Source: JAFAGX01 sp963759875 (GTDB taxonomy: Bacteria; Acidobacteriota; Terriglobia; Terriglobales; Acidobacteriaceae). From it: a stretch of 64,000 nt of DNA. Location: the NCBI GenBank assembly GCA_963759875.1, contig CAVXBB010000005.1, positions 434,001-498,000 of the forward strand. The letters are read 5' to 3'. This document shows, piece after piece, positions 44,507 to 53,954 of this stretch. How positions within the stretch are numbered: position 1 is the first letter of the stretch; each line of letters starts with the position of its first letter. Below the pieces are notes generated by a model. It was not told the origin of the DNA, searched no databases, and saw only the letters and a program-made list of their open reading frames with translations. The translations under genes and the position numbers were made by a program.

Positions 44507-46576
44507 CTAGAGGTCCGCAGTCGCTCGATAATTTGCTTTTGTGATGCCGAGGCGGCGAATCTTGTTCTGCAGAGTTGTACGCTTCAGCCCAAGCCGTTCG
44601 GCAGCTCCCCCCTTACCGGCGATCTTCCCCGATGCGGCTCTCAAGGCCTCGACAATCACGCTGGACTCGGCTTGCTGAAAGCTAGAGGTCACACCGTTGG
44701 CAACAGCCATTTCCGAAGAGCTGCGAAGCTCCGCGAGTGGCACCTGTAACTCGTCGCCGCGCGTAAGAATGACCGCGCGCTCGATAAAGTTCTGTAACTC
44801 GCGCACATTACCCGGCCACGGGGCATTTGCCAACATCTCCATTGCTTGCCTGGGAATGGTCTTGATTTTCTTCCCCATTCGTCGCGACAGCTTGGAGACG
44901 AAATAATTGACAAGCAGCGGAACGTCTTCCCTCCGCTCACGAAGCGGAGGAATCTCGATGGGAAACACATTCAGCCGGTAAAAAAGGTCCTCGCGGAATT
45001 TGCCTTCGCGAATCATTGCGGGAAGATCCCGGTGCGTCGCGGCGATCATCCGCACATCGACCTTTATCGTCCGCGCACTTCCCAAACGCTCGAACTCCTG
45101 CTCCTGAACGGCACGCAACAGCTTGGGTTGTAATTCCAGGCTGATATCGCCGATCTCATCGAGAAACAGCGAACCGTGATCGGCGAGTTCGAACCGGCCT
45201 TTTTTCTGCATCAGGGCTCCGGTGAAGGCACCTTTCTCGTGCCCAAACAATTCACTTTCGAGTAATCCTGAAGGGATAGCCGCACAGTTCATCCGCACGA
45301 ACGTTCGCTCTCGCCTGGAGCTGCGATTATGAATCGCGCGAGCCATCAGTTCTTTGCCCGTTCCCGTTTCGCCATGAAGTAAGACCGTGGAATCCGTTGC
45401 CGCAACGATCGAGATTTGCTCAAAAACTTTCTTGATCGCCGGACCGTTCCCAATAATGTCTTCGAAGTTGTATTCCGAACTGATCTCCGATTCCAGGTAC
45501 TCCCGTTGATCTTGCAAATCATCGCGTGACGCCCGCACCCGGCCATAGGCCACAGCATTCGCAGTTAGCAAAGATATCTGAGTGCCGATCTGACACAGCA
45601 GCTCGCGATCCGCCTCGCTGAACGCATTTTCCTTCCGACTGCCCAGCGTCAACAGGCCTAAAGGACCGTCAGAGCCGACTAGGGGCACAAGTACGGCCGA
45701 CAGGAGCGATTCAGCGCGAGAAGCCTCGCGAAGAGCCGCAGGTATGTCTGTTTCCAATGGCGAGTAGTACTGCGGTGTATGGAGGCGAGACCATTCGCTC
45801 CATAGTTTCGTGGGCTCGGCCACAACTACCTTCTCCAGAAACCCTTTGCCACTGGGGAAATCGATGAACTTGCGTTCCAAACAGCCTGTCTGCTTGTTCA
45901 GCAGCCACAATGAGGTGAAATCGTTGCCTAGGTGCTTGCGCATCGAGCCAGCAACAGCCTGAAAGAGTTCGTCCACTTCAAGCTTGCTGACAATGTGATT
46001 ATTGATTTCCAGCAAGAGGCCGAGCCGATCCCGCTGGCTCTCGACTTCTCGGTGGTAGAGCTCCGCCGTGTCTTTGGCGATCGCGCATTCGAGCGCAATT
46101 GCAACGTGCGAGGCCAGACAACGGAGCATCTCAATTTCTTCGGGGGCGAATTGCTGGCCCGGCAACTTTGCAGTTGACAGAACTCCGTATCGTTTCTGGG
46201 AGGAGGACACTGGGAACAGATAGGTGCTTCGTCCCGCGCATTCGGCTGCAAATGGAACTAGGTCAGGATGCTTCAACATTTCCTGCGCCAGGTCCGGAAC
46301 GAAAACCGGTTGCTGTTCATCGAGAACCCGGGCCACCGCGCCAATCCGTAAGGCACGGGCGCCAAGTTTGATCGCGGGTGCGTCCGCATCTCGATCGAAC
46401 TCGAAGGTGTACAGACTTTCTCCGTCATCGCTTAAGACGTAGAGTTCGGCTCCGTGCAATTTGGAAATACTGGACAGAACACGGCGCACGCTCTGCAGGA
46501 CGCCTTTGACCGTAGGCTGATCGCGGAGACCAGCGGAGCGAAACAACACTCGATTCTCCATTTTATCTGTCGTCAT
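44507..46576 (-). CDS. Sigma-54-dependent activator with two GAF domains (EBP2)
   Basis: A 689-residue enhancer-binding protein. Two GAF-type sensory domains occupy about 20-170 and 185-340, each with the beta-strand pattern ending in GVLSTAKLPGQQF or LGLLTLGSR. A linker helix leads to the AAA+ domain with Walker A GETGTGKE near 400, GAFTGA near 448 and LFLDEIGD. The C-terminal Fis helix-turn-helix is the same type as in EBP1 and EBP3. The layout is like FhlA and NorR-type activators, which sense formate or NO through GAF domains, but no mononuclear iron ligands are recognisable. The start is ATG. EBP3 lies directly upstream, same strand, 87 bases away. Confidence 0.93.
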   Translation of the reverse strand: MTTDKMENRVLFRSAGLRDQPTVKGVLQSVRRVLSSISKLHGAELYVLSDDGESLYTFEFDRDADAPAIKLGARALRIGAVARVLDEQQPVFVPDLAQEMLKHPDLVPFAAECAGRSTYLFPVSSSQKRYGVLSTAKLPGQQFAPEEIEMLRCLASHVAIALECAIAKDTAELYHREVESQRDRLGLLLEINNHIVSKLEVDELFQAVAGSMRKHLGNDFTSLWLLNKQTGCLERKFIDFPSGKGFLEKVVVAEPTKLWSEWSRLHTPQYYSPLETDIPAALREASRAESLLSAVLVPLVGSDGPLGLLTLGSRKENAFSEADRELLCQIGTQISLLTANAVAYGRVRASRDDLQDQREYLESEISSEYNFEDIIGNGPAIKKVFEQISIVAATDSTVLLHGETGTGKELMARAIHNRSSRRERTFVRMNCAAIPSGLLESELFGHEKGAFTGALMQKKGRFELADHGSLFLDEIGDISLELQPKLLRAVQEQEFERLGSARTIKVDVRMIAATHRDLPAMIREGKFREDLFYRLNVFPIEIPPLRERREDVPLLVNYFVSKLSRRMGKKIKTIPRQAMEMLANAPWPGNVRELQNFIERAVILTRGDELQVPLAELRSSSEMAVANGVTSSFQQAESSVIVEALRAASGKIAGKGGAAERLGLKRTTLQNKIRRLGITKANYRATADL

Positions 46577-46663
46577 ATGTCTTCGACCTCCAGCGGGTAG
46601 GGCTGCAAGCGCTCGCTGCTCGTGCAGTCAGATCGATTTTTCCGTGTAGAATTTTGACTGCGA

Positions 46664-47733
46664 CTAATGCTGGTATTGCGCTTTGGTGATGCCGAGTCGT
46701 CGAATTTTGTTTTGCAGGGTCGTACGCTTCAATCCCAGCCGTTCGGCCGCCCCCCTTTTCCTGCGATCCGTCCCGACGCGGCTCTCAACGCATCAATTAT
46801 TACACTGGATTCCGCTTGTCGAAAGCTAGAGGTCGAGAAAGCCATAACACCCATCTCGCAACACGGCCTAAGCTCCGCGACCGGGACCTCTAACTCATCA
46901 CCGCGTGTAAGGATCACGGCGCGTTCGATCAAGTTGGCGAGTTCCCTTATATTTCCTTTCCAGCAATAATTCGTCAGCCGCTCCATCGTTTGCGTCGGGA
47001 TAAAACGAATCTGCTTTCCCATGTGCCGGGCCAGCTTAGCGACAAAATACTTCACGAGCAGTGGAATGTCTTCACGTCGTTCGCGAAGAGGCGGGATTTC
47101 GATTGGGAAGACGTTGAAGCGATAAAAAAGATCCTCGCGAAACTTTCCGTCCCGTATCATTTCGCGCAGGTCGCGGTGGGTAGCAGCGATCATCCGCACG
47201 TTGACCTGGATTGTGTTGGCGCTTCCAAGCCGTTCGAACTCCTGCTCCTGGACCGCACGCAACAGCTTGGGTTGCAATTCCAGGCTGATGTCACCAATCT
47301 CATCCAGAAAAAGTGAACCTTCGTTCGCCAGTTCGAAGCGACCTTTTCTTTGCATCAGCGCTCCGGTGAACGCTCCCTTCTCGTGCCCGAAAAGTTCGCT
47401 CTCCAGCAGTCCTGAGGGAATAGCAGCGCAGTTCATGCGTACGAAGGCGCGGTCGCGCCTGGCGCTGAGGTTATGAATGGCATTTGCGATCAGCTCTTTC
47501 CCCGTGCCCGTCTCACCATGCAGCAGTACGGTGGAGTCCGTCGGCGCAACAATCGCGACTTGTTCCAGCACCTTCTTAATGGCTGGGCTCTTGCCGATGA
47601 TGCCTTCGAAGCAGTGCTCAGAGTCGTTCTCGCAATCCAGAAAAACCCGCCGCTCTTCGCCCTCGCCGAGATTAGCGAAGCTTTTGGCTGCGGTGCCTCC
47701 GAGGTCTGTGAAATCAACAGTTGCGCATGCCAT
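46664..47733 (-). CDS. Sigma-54-dependent enhancer-binding protein (EBP3), C-terminal frameshift
   Basis: Closest paralogue of EBP1, with the same 40-residue N terminus without a sensor. It has Walker A GETGTGKE, GAFTGA, LFLDEIGD and PPLRERRED. In the run of six C at 46750-46755 one base is missing: the frame otherwise ends ...AGKGGRPNGWD at 46729. Restoring it gives AAERLGLKRTTLQNKIRRLG and a stop at 46664, 356 residues, matching EBP1 (355). Uncorrected, the Fis DNA-binding helix would be lost, leaving an activator unable to bind its enhancer. It is part of module 2. Confidence 0.9.
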
Positions 47734-47854
47734 AGTTTCTTCCTATCCTCTCTGCGCTGCAGCGGCTTTATGCCCGATGGGTGCCGGCCGGCTGGTTTTC
47801 ACGTTCATAGCTGCCATAATGAGAACTTCGGCGAGTGTGAACCTACGGCAGGTT

Positions 47855-48031
47855 TCAGCAGTGATATAAAACATGGCTAACTTCTCCGATCTGCGCAGCC
47901 TCAATAATCGCTTCCAGACTTGGCGGGCGATGGCACGGTTCCAGGCTGGGATACTTTGGGAAGATGGCGTGTAACAGTTTTTCGGAATCTTCCAGATTCA
48001 TGAAGCCGGTTTGCGTGGGAATGTAAGTCAT
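47855..48031 (-). CDS. 58-residue protein of unknown function
   Basis: A small gene between EBP3 and the DoxX protein of module 2. It starts at ATG with an excellent AAAGGAGT site 7 bases upstream. The peptide begins MTYIPTQTGFMNLEDSEK and continues with KYPSLEPCHRPPSLEAIIE and a C-terminal VSHVLYHC. It is acidic-to-neutral, with two Cys and no membrane segment. It lies downstream of the conserved promoter element at 48098-48133 and upstream of EBP3, so it may be the first gene of that transcript. It has no counterpart in module 1. Family not recognised. Confidence 0.55.
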   Translation of the reverse strand: MTYIPTQTGFMNLEDSEKLLHAIFPKYPSLEPCHRPPSLEAIIEAAQIGEVSHVLYHC

Positions 48032-48097
48032 ATTCAGTACTCCTTTCCAACCGTTCGGGCTTGAACTGGAATTTGAAATCGTTGTTCAAGTACGGAA

Positions 48098-48133
48098 CCA
48101 TTGTTAATCAGGTTCGATTTGCGTACAGCCCCA
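48098..48133 (-). promoter_or_regulatory. Conserved promoter-like element in module 2
   Basis: Minus strand TGGGGCTGTACG ... AACAATGG: same 36-base length and same -35-like and -10-like boxes (CTGTAC, 17 bases, AACAAT) as the element at 12635-12670. It lies about 67 bases upstream of the 58-residue gene. Confidence 0.5.
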
Positions 48134-48193
48134 CATCGGGAGGAATCGCCAACTCTTGAGGGCAAACCGGCCCCTTCTTTTGAGGCGAGAAAT

Positions 48194-48607
48194 TTAGTAG
48201 TTCGGGGGCTGGGAAGGAGGGCTAGAACTACGTTTGCGTGGGAGTGCTTCGACGCGCTTCCACCCAAAAAGCCGCGCATCGAGTGACCATAACCCCGGCC
48301 CTAACATTGCGAGAGCAGCACCAACCGTTGCTAACAAAATCCAAAGCGACCTATCCCCGGGTAATGTCAGCATTTTCCAGCTTTCAACCAGGGCCGCCAA
48401 CGTTCCGGCGATCGGTGTCCATAATCCTACGACTAGAAGGATTCCTGCTGCGATTAAGAGCACGGAGGCGATAGTTACATTGATCGACGGATCCCCCCAG
48501 ATTCTTGAGGTCGCGCGCAGGATCAGTGCGGTACCGCCAACGAAGCGCAACAGAAGCAGACCGACTCCAGGCCAACCGCCTGCGAATGTGGAATACAAGC
48601 GTCGCAA
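48194..48607 (-). CDS. DoxX-like integral membrane protein (module 2)
   Basis: A 137-residue paralogue of the protein at 12755-13135, with the same FAGGWPGVGLLLLRFVGGTALI start, central IAAGILLVVGLWTPIAGTLAAL and end GPGLWSLDARLFGWKRVEA. Four transmembrane helices. It starts at TTG with AAGGTG upstream, and both paralogues appear to use TTG. It sits between the 58-residue gene and the DedA-rhodanese fusion, in the direction of the regulator and kinase. Confidence 0.82.
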   Translation of the reverse strand: MRRLYSTFAGGWPGVGLLLLRFVGGTALILRATSRIWGDPSINVTIASVLLIAAGILLVVGLWTPIAGTLAALVESWKMLTLPGDRSLWILLATVGAALAMLGPGLWSLDARLFGWKRVEALPRKRSSSPPSQPPNY

Positions 48608-48766
48608 CGACGCACCTTTCTAAACATAACCATAATCTGACGTTGCACGAAACCATTGAAACCCCAAATAGAGGACAAATCATGACTCTTTTGGGGATTA
48701 CACGCGCTACTTCGAATAGGGACGCAGCCGTAAGCTTCTGCGAGTGCTCTGGAGCACAGTTCGAAG

Positions 48767-49750
48767 TCAGGGGTTTGGTAACTTTACCCCGATGCGCGCT
48801 GCCGCGACCTCCGCCAGCTCTGGGGATTTCGAAAGAGGGAGCCCTTGCTCACGCCACGCATTGAGCCCTCCTTCAAGCACCCAGACATTATTAACACCTA
48901 TACGTTTCAATGCCATTGCTGCTCGTGCGGGAACCGTATCGCCTCCCGAAGAAGAATACAGAACGATGTCGACGTTATCCGGAACATTAACATGTGGGGA
49001 CTTTCGCAACCGAAAAGGATCGACCCTGAAAGCTCCCGGAATAGCCTCTAGGCTTTCACTGTCGGTTTCTGGTTCGAAGTCTAACAAATCGAGCACCGCC
49101 ACCTTCGCACCGGACTTCAGCTTGCGGGCGAGCATGCGAGGACTCATACGGCGCAGCCGCAGTCGAAGGATCATTCGTAGCAGAATCACTCCCCGCCATC
49201 CGGCATAGAAAGCGATCAGAAGACAAAGCGTGGTACCGAGGGCTATCCCAAAATGTTTAACCCAACCAATTGCAACATCCAGTTCGTTGGAGAAGACGTA
49301 GCCGAGTCCTACGTAGAACCCTGACCAGAGCAAGGCGCCCAAGGTATCCAGAACAACAAAGTGGCTGAGCGGCACTCCTTCCGCACCGACAAGTGGTGGC
49401 ATCACGAAATTTAGTCCAGGAACAAACTTGCCCACACACAATACGGGGGGACCATAACGACGAAACTTTTCGTGCGCGTTGTGTGAGGATCTTCGGGGGT
49501 TGGCAGTAAACCGGCAGAGCAACCTCAGAACCTTGGAACCCCAGCGGCGCCCCAGCCCGAACCATAGTCCATCCGCTGCCAGGCAGCCCGAAACACCCAA
49601 AAAAACAATGAGGCTCGTTCGCATGGCCCCATGTGAGCAAAGAGCACCCGCTGCCATCAGCAAAACGCCTGATGGTATCGGCAAGCAGAGTTGCTCGGCA
49701 AAAACTGCAAGAAGCAATCCGGCATAAGTCAGATGTAAGGAGGTGATCAC
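48767..49750 (-). CDS. DedA-rhodanese fusion protein with a degenerate rhodanese site
   Basis: A 327-residue protein from GTG. Residues 1-200 are a DedA membrane domain (LCLPIPSGVLLMAAGAL, GKFVPGLNFVMPPLVGAEG, then two helices). Residues 215-315 are a rhodanese-like domain (LDLLDFEPETDSESLEAIPGA, then GVNNVWVLEGGLNAWREQG). The loop that normally begins with the catalytic Cys reads VLYSSSGGDTVPARAA, so the nucleophile is replaced by Ser and sulfur transfer is unlikely; a binding role is more probable. It is related to the stand-alone DedA at 33366-33971. It lies between the DoxX gene and response regulator of module 2, an insertion relative to module 1. Confidence 0.86.
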   Translation of the reverse strand: MITSLHLTYAGLLLAVFAEQLCLPIPSGVLLMAAGALCSHGAMRTSLIVFLGVSGCLAADGLWFGLGRRWGSKVLRLLCRFTANPRRSSHNAHEKFRRYGPPVLCVGKFVPGLNFVMPPLVGAEGVPLSHFVVLDTLGALLWSGFYVGLGYVFSNELDVAIGWVKHFGIALGTTLCLLIAFYAGWRGVILLRMILRLRLRRMSPRMLARKLKSGAKVAVLDLLDFEPETDSESLEAIPGAFRVDPFRLRKSPHVNVPDNVDIVLYSSSGGDTVPARAAMALKRIGVNNVWVLEGGLNAWREQGLPLSKSPELAEVAAARIGVKLPNP

Positions 49751-49828
49751 GATTGCTTTGCCTTATCCGCCCACCGCCGTACTGAAAAAGGAAGGGCGTC
49801 TTATTCGCAAACGCACAAAGACGGCGGT

Positions 49829-50461
49829 CTACAGCTCGATAATTCCTCGTTTCAAGCCGATCATCGCGGCATGGGTTCGATCGCTCGCGCCCAATTTAGA
49901 AAGGATGCACTTGACCCGACTCTTGACCGTCTCCTCCGTGATTGAGAGTTGATCGGCAATTTGCTTATTCGCATTTCCCGCCGCGATCAGTCGCAATACA
50001 AGAATTTCTGCTGGCGTTAGCGCGTCATCAGTTGCATGCTCGGCGACTTGATACGAAACCTCCGGGGAAAGGGTCTTTTTTCCGGCATGAACTGCACGGA
50101 TTGTGTCCAACAAATCCTTGTGTAATGTGTTTTTGAGCAGATAGGCTTGAGCACCGGCCTTGAGCGCACGCAAAATTTGCGTGTCGCCCGCATACGTGGT
50201 CAGTACAATTATCTTTGCGTCGGGAAATTCATTGCGAATTGCGATAAGCGCGTCGAGTCCGTTCATTTCCGGCATCTGCAAGTCCATCAGCGTGATATCC
50301 GGATGCTGCGTTCGGAACTGCTGGATAGCATCGCGACCGTTGCACGCTTCGCCAACTAGAAGCATATCCGCCTGAATGCCAATCAAGCCGGCTATCCCTT
50401 GGCGCACAACTGGATGGTCGTCAACCGCGAGGATTCGAATTTTAGAGACTGCGGCGCTCAT
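49829..50461 (-). CDS. NarL/FixJ-family response regulator (module 2)
   Basis: A 210-residue regulator strongly similar to the one at 13246-13878. The receiver has AVDDHPVVRQG, phosphoacceptor Asp in DITLMDLQMPEMNG and switch VLTTYAGD, where the Lys of module 1 is Ala. The LuxR helix-turn-helix has LTPAEILVLRLIAAGNANKQIA and EETVKSRVKCILSKLGASDRT. In CheY-like receivers a conserved Lys follows the switch Thr region; here that local position has changed, although the conserved Lys may be elsewhere (LLKN). It is followed upstream by its kinase, 15 bases away. Confidence 0.93.
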   Translation of the reverse strand: MSAAVSKIRILAVDDHPVVRQGIAGLIGIQADMLLVGEACNGRDAIQQFRTQHPDITLMDLQMPEMNGLDALIAIRNEFPDAKIIVLTTYAGDTQILRALKAGAQAYLLKNTLHKDLLDTIRAVHAGKKTLSPEVSYQVAEHATDDALTPAEILVLRLIAAGNANKQIADQLSITEETVKSRVKCILSKLGASDRTHAAMIGLKRGIIEL

Positions 50462-50476
50462 GACCAGTCTCCTATT

Positions 50477-53400
50477 TCACACCTTCGCTCTTCGAAATAG
50501 CCATGCACGTTTGCGTGCTTTCTCGTAGGCGGCGCTGGCAGGAACGCGGAGTTCCACTTCGGTGCCTGCATCAACTTCGCTCCAGACGACCAGCTTACCC
50601 CCGACAACTGTGGCGCGCTCCCTCATCCCACGCAAGCCATAGTGTCCCTCACTCGCTGTGCCTTCGAGAACCGCCGCATGAATACCCTTTCCATCGTCCC
50701 GGATGCGCAATCGGAATTGTTCACTGTCATAGCGAAGTTCAACCTCCACGCGATTCCCGTGGGAATGCCGGAACGCGTTCCGCAGAGCTTCAGCAGCAAT
50801 CTTGTAAACCTCGTCCCGGAGGATGGGATGCAGATTTTGCGTCTCGCCCTCAACCGCCACACGGAATGCGGGTCGGTGGTTGGTTGAGTCCGTTGTCAGT
50901 TCTTCTCCGAGCGTGCTTATGGCCAGCGCGAGATCATTCGTTTGGACGGTTGAGTCCCGCAATCCCTGCACCTCATCCCGCGCCTCAGTGATGAACTCCG
51001 CGGTCTGCTGGATCGCGCTGTCCAACCTCTCTTTTGCATCCATAGGTCGGCCCGGCAGTAATTGGGAAACGGTTTGGAACCGGAGCAGCAAACCGTGGGC
51101 GCTTTGCAGCAGAGTGTCATGCAAATCCCGCGCAATCCGGGTGCGCTCGCTGACGCGCGCGTCCAGGGTCATATCGAACTGATGTTGCAATTGCCGAACA
51201 CGCAACTGGTACGCCGCCCACAGTAGCCCCATCAAGAGCGCGCCACAGAGTGCGCGAAACCAATTCGTCTGGTAGTACGCCGGAGAGATGGCAAAATCAA
51301 GCTTGGCTGGGCCATCGTTCCAGACCCCGTCACTATTCGCGGCTGCCACGCGAAAGGAGTACTTCCCCGGAGGCAAATCGGTGTAGAACGCCTGACGGCG
51401 CGTTCCGGCGTCATGCCAGTCATGGTCATATGGGTCGAGCCGGTAACGAAACTTAACCTTCTGCGGAGTAGTAAAGGTCGGCGAAGTGTAATCAATCTGC
51501 AAATCGTGCGGATGCGGAGATAGCTTGAGATTTTCGGTTGCTGCGAATTCTTTTCGGTCAACCACTAACAACTGAATGTATGTCGCCGCAAGAAGTGCTT
51601 TTTGCGGGAGCCTGGATGGGTCCAGCATCTGTACCCAGACTCCGCTGGCAAACCACACGCGCCCGTCCGATGAATAGGCCCCCGAATTAAATCGTGGCCT
51701 TCCTGCCTGGGCTCCGTCCAATTCACCGTAGACACGGGTGTGCACCATCGCTCCCGGATCCGTCCACCAGCGTTGGAGCTCGGAATCTGGCAATTCGACG
51801 ATGCCGCAATCGGTGTAGAGCCACCAGCGCTTGTCACCGCCTTGAATGAAAGAGGTGATAAAGTTGCACGGCAGTCCGTTCTTTGTCGTCATCCGTTGAA
51901 CTTTGCCTTGTCGCAATCCGACTAGCCCGTTACCGGAGCTGACAAGCACCGAGCCGTCTGCGCTAGCGATAATCTGGCGGTTATTCGAATCGCCCTTTGC
52001 GTTCAGCGGGAAACTATTCAGGACTCCCTGGCGGAAGAGCGCAAGATCACCCTTTAATGTTGCTATCCAGATTCCTCCGCGTGGATCCGGCGCAAGCGAA
52101 TAGCCCTCAGGAACTTGCGCGGAGGTGAACTCCTCTTGCACCTTAAAATCGCGAATGCGTACAAGTTTTCCTGGATTGCCTGCGCACTCTGCCCAAATAT
52201 TTCCATCCACGTCCTCAGCCATGCCAAGTATCAATCCAAGGGGCTTGTGATTTGGCTCGGGCAGGCGCCGGAAGCGCCCATTCTTGAACAAGAACAGCCC
52301 GTCATCTATTCCGACCCACATGTTCCCGGCATGGTCTTCCAGCATGGAAGCAACCTGAGTAACCGGCAGACCGTTCTCCGTGCGAATGGAGGAGATAGTC
52401 CCATTTTTCTCGATGTGATCGAGGGAGCCAGCGTTTGCGACCCAGATTGTGCCGTCTCTGCTGGCCAGAACTCCCATCGGTGAATCATTTCCCAAGCCTT
52501 CTGACGCCGAGAAGCTGGCTACGGGCGGATCGCGAAAGTTGTCTAACCCAGCCGGCGTTGCAGCCCACAGGATTCCTTCTCTGTCTTCAAGCAGATCGGG
52601 TACGACATCGCTGGATAAGCCTTCCTTTCTTCCATAGTGATCCACAAGATCGCCATGGATGCGAAAGATTCCCTTGCCCACGGTGCCGACCCAGAGATTG
52701 CCATCACGATCGAAGATCATGCTATGGACAGAAAGTTTGCTGCCGTCGAAGCTGGGCGTCATAAATGGCTGGAAGACACCTTTTATCAGTCGTCCAAGCC
52801 CACGCCCCGGACCAGTCGCGCGTGTGCCGACCCATAGAAACCCGTCGGGACCGCGCGCAATGGCCGCGATTCCGGTCTGTCCGGCGTTGGATTTCAGCCC
52901 TTCGATCGGGTACTTCTCTGAAGTGCCATCATGCCAGTGCACAAGGGCCGTCTGTCCTCCCAGCCAAAAGCCACCTTTCCCATCGGCCAGGATTGAACCC
53001 ACTGGAGAAATTGATATTCCATCCGCTTTTCCGAAACACTTCACGGAGGCGTCGGCCACATGGCAAAGGGGCAAATCTGAAACGGTATTCGCACCCCGCA
53101 CCACCCACAATGAGCCATCCGTATCTTCACTAACGCTTTGAGGATTCCGGACACCTTCCAAGTCGAACTGAGAAGCGACGGCTCGTCCCTTCAGATGAAC
53201 GATCCCACGGAAGCCGAACACCCACAGCCCACCTGCGCGGTCGCCGAAGATATTTACTATCTGGCCAAAGCCAGTGTCATGTGTGCTGATCGAACCAAAA
53301 TTTGGCGGTCCATCCCAGGACGTAAAGCGAACCCCATCGAACGTTTCGAGGTCGCCGGCTGTGAACCATAGAAAACCATCTGAGGTTTGTGTAAATTTAT

Positions 53401-53593
53401 ACGCGGCCGGCTTGATATCGTCTTGCTCCACGCGCCAGGAGCTGTGCATGTACTGGGTGATCCGTTTGTTCGGATCGAGGGCGTGGACGGGGTTTGCCCC
53501 TAACAATAGGTAAAAAACACAGCTACCCAATGCTGCCGCGATATTTCCACGGAGCCATTTAGAACCAAGCAGAAGTGGTCGGCGAACAGCCAT
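50477..53593 (-). CDS. Beta-propeller sensor histidine kinase (module 2)
   Basis: A 1,038-residue kinase from ATG, signal peptide ending near GANPVHA. The periplasmic Reg_prop propeller has units such as DRDGNLWVGTVGKGIFRI and DHAGNMWVGIDDGLFLF. A Y_Y_Y domain (VKFRYRLDPYDHDWHDAG), a transmembrane helix, HisKA_3 with RIARDLHDTLLQ near 825 and HATPase with DDGKGI and GHYGLRGMRERA follow. It has the same architecture as the module 1 kinase but a diverged sensor, suggesting a different ligand. It acts with the adjacent NarL-type regulator. Confidence 0.92.
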   Translation of the reverse strand: MAVRRPLLLGSKWLRGNIAAALGSCVFYLLLGANPVHALDPNKRITQYMHSSWRVEQDDIKPAAYKFTQTSDGFLWFTAGDLETFDGVRFTSWDGPPNFGSISTHDTGFGQIVNIFGDRAGGLWVFGFRGIVHLKGRAVASQFDLEGVRNPQSVSEDTDGSLWVVRGANTVSDLPLCHVADASVKCFGKADGISISPVGSILADGKGGFWLGGQTALVHWHDGTSEKYPIEGLKSNAGQTGIAAIARGPDGFLWVGTRATGPGRGLGRLIKGVFQPFMTPSFDGSKLSVHSMIFDRDGNLWVGTVGKGIFRIHGDLVDHYGRKEGLSSDVVPDLLEDREGILWAATPAGLDNFRDPPVASFSASEGLGNDSPMGVLASRDGTIWVANAGSLDHIEKNGTISSIRTENGLPVTQVASMLEDHAGNMWVGIDDGLFLFKNGRFRRLPEPNHKPLGLILGMAEDVDGNIWAECAGNPGKLVRIRDFKVQEEFTSAQVPEGYSLAPDPRGGIWIATLKGDLALFRQGVLNSFPLNAKGDSNNRQIIASADGSVLVSSGNGLVGLRQGKVQRMTTKNGLPCNFITSFIQGGDKRWWLYTDCGIVELPDSELQRWWTDPGAMVHTRVYGELDGAQAGRPRFNSGAYSSDGRVWFASGVWVQMLDPSRLPQKALLAATYIQLLVVDRKEFAATENLKLSPHPHDLQIDYTSPTFTTPQKVKFRYRLDPYDHDWHDAGTRRQAFYTDLPPGKYSFRVAAANSDGVWNDGPAKLDFAISPAYYQTNWFRALCGALLMGLLWAAYQLRVRQLQHQFDMTLDARVSERTRIARDLHDTLLQSAHGLLLRFQTVSQLLPGRPMDAKERLDSAIQQTAEFITEARDEVQGLRDSTVQTNDLALAISTLGEELTTDSTNHRPAFRVAVEGETQNLHPILRDEVYKIAAEALRNAFRHSHGNRVEVELRYDSEQFRLRIRDDGKGIHAAVLEGTASEGHYGLRGMRERATVVGGKLVVWSEVDAGTEVELRVPASAAYEKARKRAWLFRRAKV

Positions 53594-53665
53594 GATTACG
53601 ATGTCGCCCCACCGCCAGCGGGAGATCGCAATGTTATCCCAAGCGCGGGGATCTTTGCAGACACT

Positions 53666-53929
53666 TTAACTGGCTCGGGCTGCGCGTCTGCGATCTTCCG
53701 TATTCAACCTCAAACAACTCTCCAAGGCTTGCAGGGCATACAGAGCATTCTCGATCGCTTCGGTTTCCCCGTCATAATCGGGAGAAGTTGCAAACAGCTC
53801 CCGCGATCGAAAGGCGAGTGCTCTCCGAGCTTCTTCAATCCGCGACGCTTGCTTGCTCTTGTCGGTCTCGAACAGCGCAGCTTTGTATAATTGGCGCCAG
53901 TTCCGGAAGGCTTGAGCGGAATTGCCCAT
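53666..53929 (-). CDS. Small helical protein, unknown function
   Basis: An 87-residue cytoplasmic-type protein from ATG with a G-rich ribosome site (GGGGGGTG). It is predicted almost wholly helical: AFRNWRQLYKAALFETDKS, RIEEARRALAFRSRELF, then EAIENALYALQALESCL and a basic C terminus. The pattern resembles other small stress-associated acidobacterial peptides, but I cannot name a family. It lies between glgX (downstream) and the module 2 kinase (convergent order on the same strand). Confidence 0.55.
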   Translation of the reverse strand: MGNSAQAFRNWRQLYKAALFETDKSKQASRIEEARRALAFRSRELFATSPDYDGETEAIENALYALQALESCLRLNTEDRRRAARAS

Positions 53930-53954
53930 AATTCACCCCCCAAAATTTCCTTAG

